64,000 bases of DNA from Chloroflexota bacterium (GTDB lineage: Bacteria; Chloroflexota; Anaerolineae; Anaerolineales; Anaerolineaceae), in assembly GCA_029561345.1 (NCBI GenBank), contig JAKQJC010000033.1, positions 1 through 64,000 of the forward strand, read 5' to 3'. Position numbers and translations under genes: made by a program. Positions within the stretch are counted from its first letter, which is position 1, and every line of letters begins with the position of its first letter. Below, piece after piece: positions 16,461 to 25,558 of this stretch. A model generated the notes under the pieces. The model made no database searches, was not told the DNA's origin, and saw only the letters and a program-made list of their open reading frames with translations.

Positions 16461-17444
16461 TTATAAACGAATCAAAGCTTCCAGCCATTCCACCTTCTCA
16501 TGGCTGCGCTTCCAGAACAGATCTTCCCAGAAAACATGCACCGCCAGCATGCGATGTCCAGCAAAGCGCCGGGTAAAATACGCCATCAGGTCGCTCACTG
16601 GCACCGGTTGATCGGTTTCTGTGTTGAAGAACAACCGCGAATAAATCTTCTGCTCCCAGGGCGAAATGGCGGCAATTTCATCCCAACGGTGAAAAACATC
16701 AAACATCAGGTAGCCCACCGAGGCCGGTCCCACGCCGTACAGCTCTAGCAGAGCTTTTCGCTGTTCATCAGCACTCTTTCCCCGCAAAACAAATTCATCC
16801 ATCCGCTGCAGTGCAAAGGTTTCCGACACCCGTTTCATGGATTTTGCCCGGTAACCCACTTTTAAATCCCGCAAAGCCTGCTCTGGCACCTCATGCAGCG
16901 CTTCCGGCTGCCACCAACCAAAAAGTGTCCAGCCATCAAAAATCAGCGGCGTGCCGTAATGATCGAAAAGCGTCTGCAGCATGTTGACAGACCGCCGCAC
17001 GGTGGCATTTTGCAGTACAATTGCAATGATCAGGTATTCATACAGAGACCCAGGATTCATTGGGCGCAGACCCAGCCAGCGCTGCATCACAGCTTTGGAT
17101 TGGTCATCCGCCAGCATCTGACGGTTGAATGCGTCCATATCCATATCGAGGTTGTAGCGAAACCGGATTTCTTTCACCAGACTGTCCAGAAAAACCTCGC
17201 TCAACTCACTCGCCGCGTAAATGGTCAGGTTTATTCCGGGCTGTTCCAGGGTTCCTCGATTCTGGAAGCGCAGGCCCAGCAGCTGCCCCTGCCAGAGCAT
17301 CGTCTGCCAGCGGCAGCCTGGCTGCCAGGTCTGGTCTGCCGAAGGAAAATGATCTGGCTTATGAAAAGTGGCGTCAAAATTAAAAGGGGTTGTAGGTTCC
17401 AGCCAGCGATCATATTGAACATCCAGAGTGACAGATGGCTTCAT
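16461..17444 (-). CDS. HhH-GPD superfamily DNA glycosylase, variant active site
   Basis: This 327-residue protein resembles AlkA/OGG1-type base-excision glycosylases. The N-terminal half (about 1-110) has an AlkA-like fold (PFNFDATFHKPDHFPSA). The helical core (about 130-300) includes EYLIIAIVLQNATVRRSVNM and the helix-hairpin-helix LYGVGPASVGYLMFDVF. After it, the usual catalytic Asp region (PVDxHV or LPDDYL) reads AAISPWEQKIYSRLFF, so no Asp occupies the normal place; Glu may take over or the protein may have another role. The length is normal. It is convergent with the broken serine hydrolase and its upstream side faces the TetR promoter. Confidence 0.75.
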   Translation of the reverse strand: MKPSVTLDVQYDRWLEPTTPFNFDATFHKPDHFPSADQTWQPGCRWQTMLWQGQLLGLRFQNRGTLEQPGINLTIYAASELSEVFLDSLVKEIRFRYNLDMDMDAFNRQMLADDQSKAVMQRWLGLRPMNPGSLYEYLIIAIVLQNATVRRSVNMLQTLFDHYGTPLIFDGWTLFGWWQPEALHEVPEQALRDLKVGYRAKSMKRVSETFALQRMDEFVLRGKSADEQRKALLELYGVGPASVGYLMFDVFHRWDEIAAISPWEQKIYSRLFFNTETDQPVPVSDLMAYFTRRFAGHRMLAVHVFWEDLFWKRSHEKVEWLEALIRL

Positions 17445-17547
17445 GACATTTCCTCCTGGGATATCCGGGTTATTTTCAAATCAATGATATCTGGATTATA
17501 ACATCGAACATGCGTTCTTGCTATCGCGAGTCAGAAAAATTCACCCC

Positions 17548-17596
17548 TTGACATAGCGACCCGCGGTCGCTATAATAAAAGCGAACAACGGTCGCT
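17548..17596 (+). promoter_or_regulatory. Promoter of the first TetR/Rph/MFS module with two operators
   Basis: TTGACA (17548-17553) and TATAAT (17571-17576) are spaced by 17 bases. The spacer is itself a palindrome, AGCGACC-CGC-GGTCGCT (17555-17571). A second copy, AGCGAACAACGGTCGCT, follows at 17580-17596 over the transcription start. Two sites of the same AGCGA/TCGCT type inside a consensus promoter are strong evidence for autorepression by the TetR protein encoded next. Confidence 0.88.
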
Positions 17597-17610
17597 TAAA
17601 GGAGTAGAAT

Positions 17611-18204
17611 ATGCCCAAAGGAATCCCTCTTACCGATCAAGAACTGGCCAGCCGCCGGCAGGAAATCGCGCATATCGCCATGCAGCTTTTTATCAAGCAA
17701 GGCTTCAGTGAAACCTCGATGCGCGAAATTGGCGATGCTGCCGGGGTGGGAAAATCCACCCTTTACGATTACTTCCCATCCAAAGATGAAATCCTGATCT
17801 TCTATGTTGTGAATGAGGTGGCCGAAATGACCACACGAGCAGCCGAGGTGATGGCAATGGATCTCAATGAGGCGGATAAAATACGCCTCATCATGCGCCG
17901 GCAGATGGAATACATCATCGCCAACAAGGCTGAATATCTGAAAATGACCTTTGAAACCCAACGCCTCTGTTTCGAAAGTCAGCAGCGCATTCAAGTCAGC
18001 CGCCATGCCTACCAGGATATGCTCTGCACCCTTGTTGAACAAGGCATACAGCGCGGCATCTTCAGACCGGTGAAACCCTTGCTGGTGGTTCGCACGCTCT
18101 TATCGCTCCTGACCACAGCCGTATTCACCACCCGTCCTACCGGCACCCTGGAAGAAATTCTGGATGATGTTTTTGATCTCATTTTTAAGGGGTTAGAAGC
18201 CTGA
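17611..18204 (+). CDS. TetR family repressor of the first Rph/MFS module
   Basis: This 197-residue one-component regulator has an N-terminal helix-turn-helix at about 14-60 (IAHIAMQLFIKQGFSETSMR, then EIGDAAGVGKSTLYDYFPSK). The C-terminal ligand-binding helices (60-190) are unrelated to other TetR proteins here apart from general pattern. The start is supported by AAAGGAG. Two matching palindromes overlap its promoter, so it very likely represses itself and, by co-transcription, the Rph-like enzyme and the MFS exporter downstream (33 bases, then a 4-base overlap). The inducer is presumably a substrate of those proteins. Confidence 0.9.
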   Translation: MPKGIPLTDQELASRRQEIAHIAMQLFIKQGFSETSMREIGDAAGVGKSTLYDYFPSKDEILIFYVVNEVAEMTTRAAEVMAMDLNEADKIRLIMRRQMEYIIANKAEYLKMTFETQRLCFESQQRIQVSRHAYQDMLCTLVEQGIQRGIFRPVKPLLVVRTLLSLLTTAVFTTRPTGTLEEILDDVFDLIFKGLEA

Positions 18205-18237
18205 AGCCTGCTCCCCTTTTTTCCTAAGGAGGTCCCC

Positions 18238-20832
18238 ATGAAACCCTTCATCCTCTCCCTGGCCGATCCGCAGGCCGACCTTTCCCTGGCTGGCGGTAAA
18301 GGCATGTCCCTGGCCATCTGCGCCCGCGCCGGCCTGCCTGTGCCAGATGGCTTTCACCTCACCACGGAAGCATATCGTCACTTTGTGACCGCCAATGATC
18401 TGCAAACACGCCTTTTACAGACTCTGGAAAAACTGGATACATCCCAGACCGATGTACTCGAAGCTGCATCCCAGACCATATACCAGTTGTTTATGCAAGG
18501 TTCCATCCCTCCAGACATCACCGCTGCTGTGTCCACTGCCTACAGCGCCCTTTCGCCCTCTCCTGCCGCAGTGGCCGTGCGTTCGTCTGCCACAGCAGAA
18601 GATCTTCCCGACGCTTCCTTTGCTGGCCAGCAGGAGACTTACCTGAATATTAGCGGCCTTCCCGCCGTGCTTGAAGCGGTGAAGAAATGTTGGGCTTCCC
18701 TGTGGACCGCGCGTGCCATCGCCTACCGGCAGCGCCAGGGGATTCCTTCCGAAGATGTGGCTCTGGCGGTGGTCATCCAGCTTCTGGTTCCGGCCGATGC
18801 AGCCGGTATTCTCTTCACCGCCAATCCGGTGAATGGCCATCGTGGCCAGGCCGTCATCAATGCGGCCTGGGGCCTGGGTGAAGCCGTTGTCGGTGGGGCT
18901 GTTACACCAGACACCCTCACGGTCGAAAAAACCTCAGGCCGAATCCTGCAGCGTCAAATCGCTAAAAAGGAAGTCATCACCGTGCGCACCGCTTTCGGCA
19001 CTGAAAACCAGGCTGCAAAGACGGGTCAAAAGGAACGCCCTGTGCTCAGCGATCCCCAGGCTCTGGAGTTGGTTCGCCTGGGGGATAAAATTGAAGCCCT
19101 CTACCAGCAGCCCATGGATATTGAATGGACGCTGGCGGAGGGAAAATTTGCCATCGTCCAGGCCCGTCCCATCACAAGCCTGGGAGAAGCGCCGCTGGAA
19201 TGGAAACTGCCTCATCCCAAAGGCATTTATATGCGCACCAGCATCGTGGATCTGATGCCTGAACCTCTCAGCCCGCTCTTTGCCACCCTGGGTATTAACA
19301 CCATTACCTCCCGCATGGTCCCAATAGCTACCCGTCTGACCCGTTCCACCCCATCCCTGCCACCTGGTTACTTCACTACCATCAATGGCTACGCGTATAT
19401 GAATGCCGGTTTTAACCTCAAGGACTGGATGTGGATCCTGTTTGGGATGCTCCCATCCTATCCTCACCTGTTACGGATCCTGGTGTCCTTCTGGCGGGAT
19501 GAAGCTCATCCACAATATCAAAAGCTCGTCGCAGAAGAAATGGCGAAAAACTGGGAGGATTTTCCCCCCACGGTTCTCTGGCAATCTGTCCAGACACTGG
19601 TGGATGGCGCTGCAGATTACATTTGCACACTGATGTTCGCCACCATGGGGGTCACGGCTGGAGCTGAAGGAATGCTGACCAGGGTATATGATAAATTTGC
19701 CCGCCGGCAAGGAGACCCGGATGCGTCTGCCCTGCTAATGGGTTGGGATAACCTGCCTGCGCAGGCTGAAAAATCCCTTTTCGACCTGGCTGCCTTCTGC
19801 CGCATGGATCCAGCTCTGGAAGCTTACCTGAAATCCGCTCCATCCAGCCTGGTGGTGTCGAATTATCACCATCGCCAGGCACCGGAAAATTTGAGCGCCG
19901 AGATGTGGCAAGCCTTTTGCCTGCGCTTTGATCAACATCTGCAAAAATTCGGCTACATGGTCTTCAATATGGATTTTTCCCGGCCTTTGCCGCTCGATCA
20001 TCCTGAGCCAATGATTGAAACCATCAAGATGTACCTCAATGGCGAAGGCGTCGACCCCTATGTACGCCAGCAGGCCAGCGAACGCCGCCGCGAGGAACTC
20101 GCCCGTGAAGTGAAAAACCGCCTGAAGGGCTTCAAACGTTGGGCTTTTGATAAATCCCTCGCCTGGGCGCAGTCCCAATCCGAGGTTCGCGAAGATGCTC
20201 TGGCAGAAATCGGTCTGGCCTATCCCCTACTCCGACAAAAATTGGCTCATCTGGGCAAAAAACTGGTGACTGCCGGAGCTTTGCAGGAACCAGAAGATAT
20301 CTACTGGATGGAAAAAGACGAAATCAGTACAGCCGTTGCCGCCCTCGAAGCTGGCAGCTCGCCGGATAACCTGCTGGAACGTGTGGAACAGCGCAAAGCC
20401 TTCTGGAAAAAAGCTCTGAACACCACTCCCCCTCCGATGCTGCCGCCGCGCAAAAGTTATATGGGTTTCAATACCAGCATCTGGCTGGCTGAAGCGGAAG
20501 GCAACCAGAAGGGCGCTCTTCTCAAAGGCGTGCCCGCCAGTCCCGGCCGGATCACAGCGCCAGCCTGCGTTTTACACGGACCGGAAGATTTCACGCGCAT
20601 GCGTCCGGGTGCTGTATTGGTGGCCAGCACCACCACGCCGGCCTGGACTCCCTTGTTTGCAATGGCTTCCGCGGTGGTCACGGATATTGGTGGGCCACTG
20701 TCCCATGGCAGCATCGTCGCCCGCGAATACAGCATTCCCGCTGTGATGGGCACCGGCGTGGCTACCCGCCGCATTCAGGATGGACAGAATATCACCGTGG
20801 ACGGTTCAGCCGGAACAGTCACCCTGATATGA
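18238..20832 (+). CDS. Rifampicin phosphotransferase-like / PEP synthase-like dikinase (copy 1)
   Basis: This 864-residue protein has the domain order of rifampicin phosphotransferase. The ATP-grasp domain (about 1-310) contains LAGGKGMSLAICARAGLPVP, VAVRSSATAEDLPDASFAGQ and IEWTLAEGKFAIVQARPITS. A central substrate domain (about 320-750) follows, then a swivelling phospho-His domain with GGPLSHGSIVAREYSIPAVM (His823). Listeria Rph is about 867 residues with its His at 825. PEP synthase also has these domains, but in it the PEP-binding barrel follows the His domain and is absent here. Family chemistry: ATP gives AMP, phosphate and phosphorylated substrate. A TetR upstream and an overlapping exporter downstream favour detoxification; the true substrate is unknown. 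Confidence 0.8.
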   Translation: MKPFILSLADPQADLSLAGGKGMSLAICARAGLPVPDGFHLTTEAYRHFVTANDLQTRLLQTLEKLDTSQTDVLEAASQTIYQLFMQGSIPPDITAAVSTAYSALSPSPAAVAVRSSATAEDLPDASFAGQQETYLNISGLPAVLEAVKKCWASLWTARAIAYRQRQGIPSEDVALAVVIQLLVPADAAGILFTANPVNGHRGQAVINAAWGLGEAVVGGAVTPDTLTVEKTSGRILQRQIAKKEVITVRTAFGTENQAAKTGQKERPVLSDPQALELVRLGDKIEALYQQPMDIEWTLAEGKFAIVQARPITSLGEAPLEWKLPHPKGIYMRTSIVDLMPEPLSPLFATLGINTITSRMVPIATRLTRSTPSLPPGYFTTINGYAYMNAGFNLKDWMWILFGMLPSYPHLLRILVSFWRDEAHPQYQKLVAEEMAKNWEDFPPTVLWQSVQTLVDGAADYICTLMFATMGVTAGAEGMLTRVYDKFARRQGDPDASALLMGWDNLPAQAEKSLFDLAAFCRMDPALEAYLKSAPSSLVVSNYHHRQAPENLSAEMWQAFCLRFDQHLQKFGYMVFNMDFSRPLPLDHPEPMIETIKMYLNGEGVDPYVRQQASERRREELAREVKNRLKGFKRWAFDKSLAWAQSQSEVREDALAEIGLAYPLLRQKLAHLGKKLVTAGALQEPEDIYWMEKDEISTAVAALEAGSSPDNLLERVEQRKAFWKKALNTTPPPMLPPRKSYMGFNTSIWLAEAEGNQKGALLKGVPASPGRITAPACVLHGPEDFTRMRPGAVLVASTTTPAWTPLFAMASAVVTDIGGPLSHGSIVAREYSIPAVMGTGVATRRIQDGQNITVDGSAGTVTLI

Positions 20833-22001
20833 AGCCCTCACCCCGGCCGGTTCGAATTCTCAGCCTCACCCTGCTGGTGGTCATGCTGGGATACGGCATG
20901 GTCTTTCCGGTGGTGCCCTTCTATATCGAAAAGTTCGGCGCCGGCGGTCAGGAATTAGATTGGATGGTTTCCGCCTATGCGCTCATGCAGTTGATCTTTG
21001 CTCCTTTGTGGGGTCTGCTGTCTGACCGCTTCGGGCGGAAACCTGTCATCGCCCTCGGCCTTTTGGGTTATGCCGCGGCCATGGCCTGGATGGGACTGGC
21101 GGATCGTTTCTGGATGCTTTTTGCTGCCCGGGTGCTCTCCGGCATCCTGTCTTCAGCCACCACCCCCGCTTCCATGGCCTATATTGGTGACCACACCTCT
21201 GCTTTTGAGCGCAGTGCTGCCATGGGCCAGCTCGGCGCGGCTACGGGCATCGGTGTGGTGGCCGGTCCCCTGTTGGGAGGCCTGCTCTCATCCCAGGATC
21301 TATCCACACCATTTTTCATTGGTGCCGGGCTGGCTGGTCTATCCTCGCTTCTGGTATTGCGTTTCTTGCCTGAAGACCGATCCATCATCCAATCCCAGGA
21401 AAAGCAGCCCTTTTCTCTGCATCTGGCCTTTCTGGGGTTGACATTCAAACCAGCTGGCCTGATTCTGATGCTCATTTTGATCATTGCTTTTGCCCTGGCC
21501 AATTTCCAGGGGATCATCGGTCTTTTTGCAGTGGATAAATTCAACATCTCCACCCAGGAGTCCGGTCTGCTCTGGGTGGTTATCGGCGTTGTGCTGATTC
21601 TTGGCCAGGGCCTGCTGACTGGTCCACTGACCCGGCGTTTGGGTGAGCCTGTCCTGATCAAAGCTGGCCTGGTCGGTGGAGCTGCCAGTTTTATTTTGAT
21701 TGCACTCTCTCCAGCGTTTATCTTCCTCCTCCCTGCCACAGCACTTTTCACCCTCAACCTGGCCCTCCTAGGCCCCACCCTCAACGCACTGATGTCCCGC
21801 CAGGGAGGAAACCGGCAGGGCGCCTTGATGGGCCTGAACAGCATGGCGGCAAGCCTGGGTCGGGTATCCGGACCTTTGCTGGCTGGACAGCTTTATGATC
21901 TCCGGTGGGAATTTCCCTTCTGGAGCGGTGCTCTGACAATGATCATCGGCGCTCTATTGGCCATCCTGTGCTTAAAAAATAGCCAACAGGATGCCTCCTG
22001 A
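20829..22001 (+). CDS. MFS drug exporter, DHA1/TetA-like (first module)
   Basis: This 390-residue membrane protein has about 12 segments. It opens LSLTLLVVMLGYGMVFPVVP, and the MFS signature is GLLSDRFGRKPVIALG (about 62). Helix 5 has the antiporter motif GIGVVAGPLLGGLLSSQ. These are hallmarks of DHA1 proton-driven drug exporters such as TetA/MdtG. The ATG overlaps the stop of the Rph-like gene by four bases (ATGA), so the two products are made together: one likely modifies a compound, the other expels it. It is convergent with the methyltransferase gene 5 bases downstream. Confidence 0.87.
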   Translation: MKPSPRPVRILSLTLLVVMLGYGMVFPVVPFYIEKFGAGGQELDWMVSAYALMQLIFAPLWGLLSDRFGRKPVIALGLLGYAAAMAWMGLADRFWMLFAARVLSGILSSATTPASMAYIGDHTSAFERSAAMGQLGAATGIGVVAGPLLGGLLSSQDLSTPFFIGAGLAGLSSLLVLRFLPEDRSIIQSQEKQPFSLHLAFLGLTFKPAGLILMLILIIAFALANFQGIIGLFAVDKFNISTQESGLLWVVIGVVLILGQGLLTGPLTRRLGEPVLIKAGLVGGAASFILIALSPAFIFLLPATALFTLNLALLGPTLNALMSRQGGNRQGALMGLNSMAASLGRVSGPLLAGQLYDLRWEFPFWSGALTMIIGALLAILCLKNSQQDAS

Positions 22002-22006
22002 TGTAA

Positions 22007-22597
22007 TTACCACAACCATGGAATCAATCGGTATCGAACACGCTGCTGATATTCCCGATACCCGGCCAGGTTCCTTTCCAAATAACGGTTCTCATCCCAG
22101 GCTTTCAAAAGGTAACCCAACAGCATGATCCCGGCCATGCCAAGGCACCATCCGGTTGAAAACACCAGCCCCAGGCCTGCATATAGTAATATGGCAAAGG
22201 AATAGATGGGATGCCGTACCATCCCATACGGGCCCTGATCCATCACCCGATGGTCTCTTTGTAAAGAGGTTTCGGCTGTCCAGAATTGTCCCAAAACATG
22301 CCGGCAATAAAACGTTCCCGCAACGCCAGCAAAACATAGCAGACAGCCCAATATCACAGCGATTTCTCCAGGAATAATCTCGTTTCCTCCCATTCCCAGG
22401 GCGACCAGAACAGCGGTGGCCACCATCATCAGGGAAACGGCACTCATTATAACCATCAAGGGGGCATCCAGGTCTGAAGCCCGCTCATGCATGGCCGATC
22501 GGATATCCTGAAAAACCTTCTTTCCTCCTTGCCAGTAAATCACCATCCAGAATAAGACACCAACCAGGGTTAACCATCGAAATAATTGGATGACCAT
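22007..22597 (-). CDS. Isoprenylcysteine carboxyl methyltransferase-like membrane protein (ICMT/PEMT family)
   Basis: This protein of about 196 residues has four or five membrane helices. The C-terminal SAM-binding region is typical of the family: LQRDHRVMDQGPYGMVRHPI with the RHP motif (about 131), then ENRYLERNLAGYREYQQRVR with the ending RLIPWLW. Bacterial members methylate small or lipid substrates; the substrate here is unknown. The start at 22597 is chosen because the next upstream gene ends at 22600, two bases away; an in-frame start at 22639 would overlap that gene. Co-transcription with the RdgB-like gene is likely. Confidence 0.8.
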   Translation of the reverse strand: MVIQLFRWLTLVGVLFWMVIYWQGGKKVFQDIRSAMHERASDLDAPLMVIMSAVSLMMVATAVLVALGMGGNEIIPGEIAVILGCLLCFAGVAGTFYCRHVLGQFWTAETSLQRDHRVMDQGPYGMVRHPIYSFAILLYAGLGLVFSTGWCLGMAGIMLLGYLLKAWDENRYLERNLAGYREYQQRVRYRLIPWLW

Positions 22598-22599
22598 CT

Positions 22600-23169
22600 C
22601 TATATCTGCTCCAACAGATATTGTTTTAAAGCCTGCCATGGGGTTTCCCTGGACCAGTACGCCACCACGTCTTCCGGCGCCATATCCGAAGTCGGCAAAT
22701 CATAACCTTCTGGAATGTACAGGCGGTCGATCGGACTGCTGAGGCTTTGCCCCGGTTTATCAGCCATGCGCCCCTCATGACGGACTGTAAACAACACCGG
22801 TTCCTCACCCGGCCGGCAATACGCCAGACAATCTGAAACCACAATGCGCCGGTTTTCCTTTCCCTGCATCAGGTTCAAATAATCTTCGCTTGAGAACCAT
22901 CCGTTGACGTACTTTATGAACGGCCCCGGAAATCCATTCAGGGCTTCGATGGCATATCCCGCATCCGTCACCACCACAGGCTTTTTCAATTGCCCGCTTG
23001 CCCAAATGGCCGACCAGGCTGCAATTTCCTCGACCTTTTCACTCTGAATCTCTGGCGTATCTAGAGCCTGCCTTTCCAGCCTGATTCTCCCGCTGCGCAG
23101 CGCTTCCACGGCGACTTTATATTTCAACTCGTTTCCGGTAATATAGGTCAGATGTACGTATCCATCCAT
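22600..23169 (-). CDS. RdgB/HAM1-like non-canonical purine NTP pyrophosphatase
   Basis: This 189-residue cytoplasmic protein carries the family signatures: ITGNELKYKVAVEAL (the T/SGNxxK nucleotide site, about residue 10), LDTPEIQSEKVEEIA (about 36), and VVTDAGYAIEALNGFPGPFI (about 66), where RdgB has the catalytic Asp in DDSGL. Here that stretch reads TDAGY, keeping one Asp. Canonical enzymes hydrolyse ITP, XTP and dITP to the monophosphate. The C-terminal third is divergent (PIDRLYIPEGYDLPTSDMAP, then EDVVAYWSRETPW) compared with RdgB's SHR motif, so the substrate may differ. It is first of two genes with the ICMT-like methyltransferase. Confidence 0.75.
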   Translation of the reverse strand: MDGYVHLTYITGNELKYKVAVEALRSGRIRLERQALDTPEIQSEKVEEIAAWSAIWASGQLKKPVVVTDAGYAIEALNGFPGPFIKYVNGWFSSEDYLNLMQGKENRRIVVSDCLAYCRPGEEPVLFTVRHEGRMADKPGQSLSSPIDRLYIPEGYDLPTSDMAPEDVVAYWSRETPWQALKQYLLEQI

Positions 23170-23276
23170 ATCCGCTCCTGAGAATTTCGAATCCCTTAAT
23201 CATAATCCCAAACGGTCTGAGTGGCAAATTTCCCCCATCCATCTAAAATTTCCTAAAATTTAACTAAAATATCCCC

Positions 23277-23305
23277 TTGACTTTTAGTAAAAATTTAGAT
23301 AAAAT
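23277..23305 (+). promoter_or_regulatory. Promoter of the lacI-type regulator and mannoside operon
   Basis: TTGACT (23277-23282) and TAAAAT (23300-23305) are 17 bases apart. The surrounding 100 bases are rich in repeats of the type TTTAGTAAAAA / CTAAAATTT (23250-23335), in direct and inverted orientation, which are plausible LacI-family binding sites around and downstream of the promoter. Confidence 0.65.
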
Positions 23306-23347
23306 ATCTCTAAACATCCCTGAGGTTTTAGTAAAAAGGGCCACGAT

Positions 23348-24370
23348 ATGACCGAAAACATCACCATCAAAGATATTGCCCAGCAAACCGGCGTTTCCGT
23401 GGCCACGGTATCCCTGGCTCTGAATAACCGGCCCGGTGTTTCGCCGGAGACGCGCGCCAAAATCCTGGAAGTTGCCGGTCAGCTCGGTTATCCTGTCAAC
23501 AAACCCTCTCCGGCTAAAAGCAATACTCGGACCATTGGCATGGTGGTGAAGACCGAAGCCAATCTGCCGCCACGGGCCAACCCATTTTATTCCCAGGTCA
23601 TCGTTGGTATTGAAGAAGCCTGCCGCCGCAATCAGATCAACCTGATGTTTGCCACCATGCCTGTTGATGAGAACAACCACCCCACCTCCATTCCCCAGGT
23701 TTTTTACAGCGACCAGGTGGATGGGCTGCTGCTGGTTGGCGCGTTTATGGATGCCACCATCACCTCCCTTGCCGGACACAACCTGCCCCCCATCGTTCTT
23801 GTGGACGCCTACTCGGATACCGAAACCTACGACATGGTGGTATCAGACAATTTCCAGGCTGCTTATAATGCCGTGGAATTTCTGCTTGCACAGGGCCACC
23901 ATCACATCGGCCTGATCGGCTCAGAGCCCGATTCCTATCCCAGCATCCGCCAGCGCCGCAATGGCTACCTGCGCTGTTTAAAAGATCATGCGATCCCGGA
24001 CACCTATATCGCCAGTTTCAACCCCAACGATCCATCCGATGACGGCTATGATGAAATCGTCTCGGTGCTGCAAACCAATCCCCAGCTGACGGCCCTCTTT
24101 TGTGTGAATGATCACGTTGCCCTCACCGCCATGAAGGCAGCTTTCGACCTCGGGCGCAAAATTCCGGAAGACCTGGCTGTCATCGGTTATGATGATATTC
24201 ACCAGGCAGCCACCACCATCCCCTCACTTTCCACCATGCGGGTCGATACAGCCTCCATGGGTTGGGCGGCGGTCAATTTATTGTTAATGCGGCTGGAACA
24301 GCCCGATGCAGCACGCATGACCCTGGTCATCCATCCCACTCTGGTCAAACGGGATTCAATCAAAAAATAA
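23348..24370 (+). CDS. LacI family transcriptional regulator of the mannoside operon
   Basis: This 340-residue repressor has an N-terminal helix-turn-helix ([20 protein letters not shown], about 5-24) and hinge helix, then a periplasmic-binding-protein-like sugar domain (about 60-335: [45 protein letters not shown]-like end). It sits at the head of a same-strand gene string (GH130, binding protein, two permeases, GH5), only 14 bases before the GH130 start, so it likely controls all of them in response to a mannoside or glucomannan fragment. It is preceded by a good promoter with A/T-rich repeats. Confidence 0.9.
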   Translation: MTENITIKDIAQQTGVSVATVSLALNNRPGVSPETRAKILEVAGQLGYPVNKPSPAKSNTRTIGMVVKTEANLPPRANPFYSQVIVGIEEACRRNQINLMFATMPVDENNHPTSIPQVFYSDQVDGLLLVGAFMDATITSLAGHNLPPIVLVDAYSDTETYDMVVSDNFQAAYNAVEFLLAQGHHHIGLIGSEPDSYPSIRQRRNGYLRCLKDHAIPDTYIASFNPNDPSDDGYDEIVSVLQTNPQLTALFCVNDHVALTAMKAAFDLGRKIPEDLAVIGYDDIHQAATTIPSLSTMRVDTASMGWAAVNLLLMRLEQPDAARMTLVIHPTLVKRDSIKK

Positions 24371-24384
24371 CAAAAGGTAATCCA

Positions 24385-25365
24385 ATGTCATCATCCATCA
24401 TTTATCAGCTTCCCAATATCCCCTGGGAAGAGCGGCCGGCGGGCTGCTCGGATGTGGTCTGGCGTTACAGCGCCAACCCCATCATCCCGCGCAATCTCAT
24501 CCCCTCATCCAACAGCATCTTCAACAGCGCTGTGGTGCCTTTCAATGGCAAGTTTGCCGGTGTGTTTCGCTGTGATAACAAGAAGCGCGAAATGATCATC
24601 CACCGCGGCTTCAGCGAAAACGGCATCCAGTGGAACCTCGACCCTGAACCCATCGAATGGAAAACCTCCGACCCTGAGCTCGGTAAATTTGAACACCGCT
24701 ATGATCCCCGCGTGGTCTGGCTTGAAGACCGCTACTACGTGACCTGGTGCAACGGCTATCACGGTCCCACCATTGGCATCGGCTACACCTTCGATTTTGA
24801 ATCCTTCCATTTTGTGGAGAACGCTTTCCTGCCCTTCAACCGTAACGGTGTGCTGTTCCCTCGCAAAATCAATGGCAAATATGTCATGCTGAACCGCCCC
24901 AGCGACAACGGCCACACGCCTTTTGGTGATATCTTCCTCAGCCAGAGCCCGGATATGATCCATTGGGGTGAACACCGTCATGTGATGAGCACCCAGGGTG
25001 GCTGGGAAAGCACCAAAATTGGCGCCGGTCCCATCCCGATTGAGACCCCCGAAGGCTGGCTCATGTTCTACCATGGTGTGCTGACCTCCTGCAATGGTTT
25101 CGTCTACAGCTTTGGCGCTGCCCTGCTGGATCTTGAGCAGCCCTGGAAGGTCATCTACCGCGGCGGACCCTATCTGCTTTCCCCGCAAACCCTCTACGAA
25201 TGTGTCGGCGACGTGCCCAATGTGGCTTTCCCCTGCGCCGCGCTATACGATCAGCCCACAGGACGGATAGCTATCTACTACGGTGCCGCTGATACGGTCA
25301 CCGGGTTGGCTTTCTGCAAGGTGGATGAAGTGATGGATTTTCTCAAAAATCACTCCAGCGTGTAA
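24385..25365 (+). CDS. GH130 beta-mannoside phosphorylase
   Basis: This protein of about 326 residues is a cytoplasmic five-bladed propeller. GH130 enzymes split beta-mannosidic bonds with phosphate to give mannose-1-phosphate. Typical stretches are [20 protein letters not shown] (about 30), [20 protein letters not shown] (about 103-122, with the conserved Asp-Pro-Arg), [20 protein letters not shown] and [12 protein letters not shown]. The start is ATG 24385 (AAAAGG upstream); an in-frame extension into lacI is rejected. The neighbouring sugar importer and GH5 indicate beta-1,4-mannan or glucomannan oligosaccharides as substrate, but mannosyl-glucose or mannosyl-GlcNAc phosphorylases belong to the same family. 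Confidence 0.85.
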   Translation: MSSSIIYQLPNIPWEERPAGCSDVVWRYSANPIIPRNLIPSSNSIFNSAVVPFNGKFAGVFRCDNKKREMIIHRGFSENGIQWNLDPEPIEWKTSDPELGKFEHRYDPRVVWLEDRYYVTWCNGYHGPTIGIGYTFDFESFHFVENAFLPFNRNGVLFPRKINGKYVMLNRPSDNGHTPFGDIFLSQSPDMIHWGEHRHVMSTQGGWESTKIGAGPIPIETPEGWLMFYHGVLTSCNGFVYSFGAALLDLEQPWKVIYRGGPYLLSPQTLYECVGDVPNVAFPCAALYDQPTGRIAIYYGAADTVTGLAFCKVDEVMDFLKNHSSV

Positions 25366-25558
25366 TCATTCTTCAATTTTATTCAGGAGGTATCGTCCAG
25401 ATAATCAATCAATAGCCCCATGACCTTTCCCATGTAAAAGGCGCCCGGCATCTCTCGTGAAGGTGCCGAACGCCAGGTTGAAACCCAAGTGCACGCAAGA
25501 TGCAAACCCAGATTTCTGGGTGGATATTACCACAATTTCTTCAAAGGAGAAAGAGATA

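Noticed and set aside
23221-23346. CRISPR-like or satellite repeats of TTTAGTAAAAA / CTAAAATTT
   Set aside because: The repeats are short, A/T-rich, irregularly spaced and sit around a promoter, so operator-like sites for the LacI protein are more likely.
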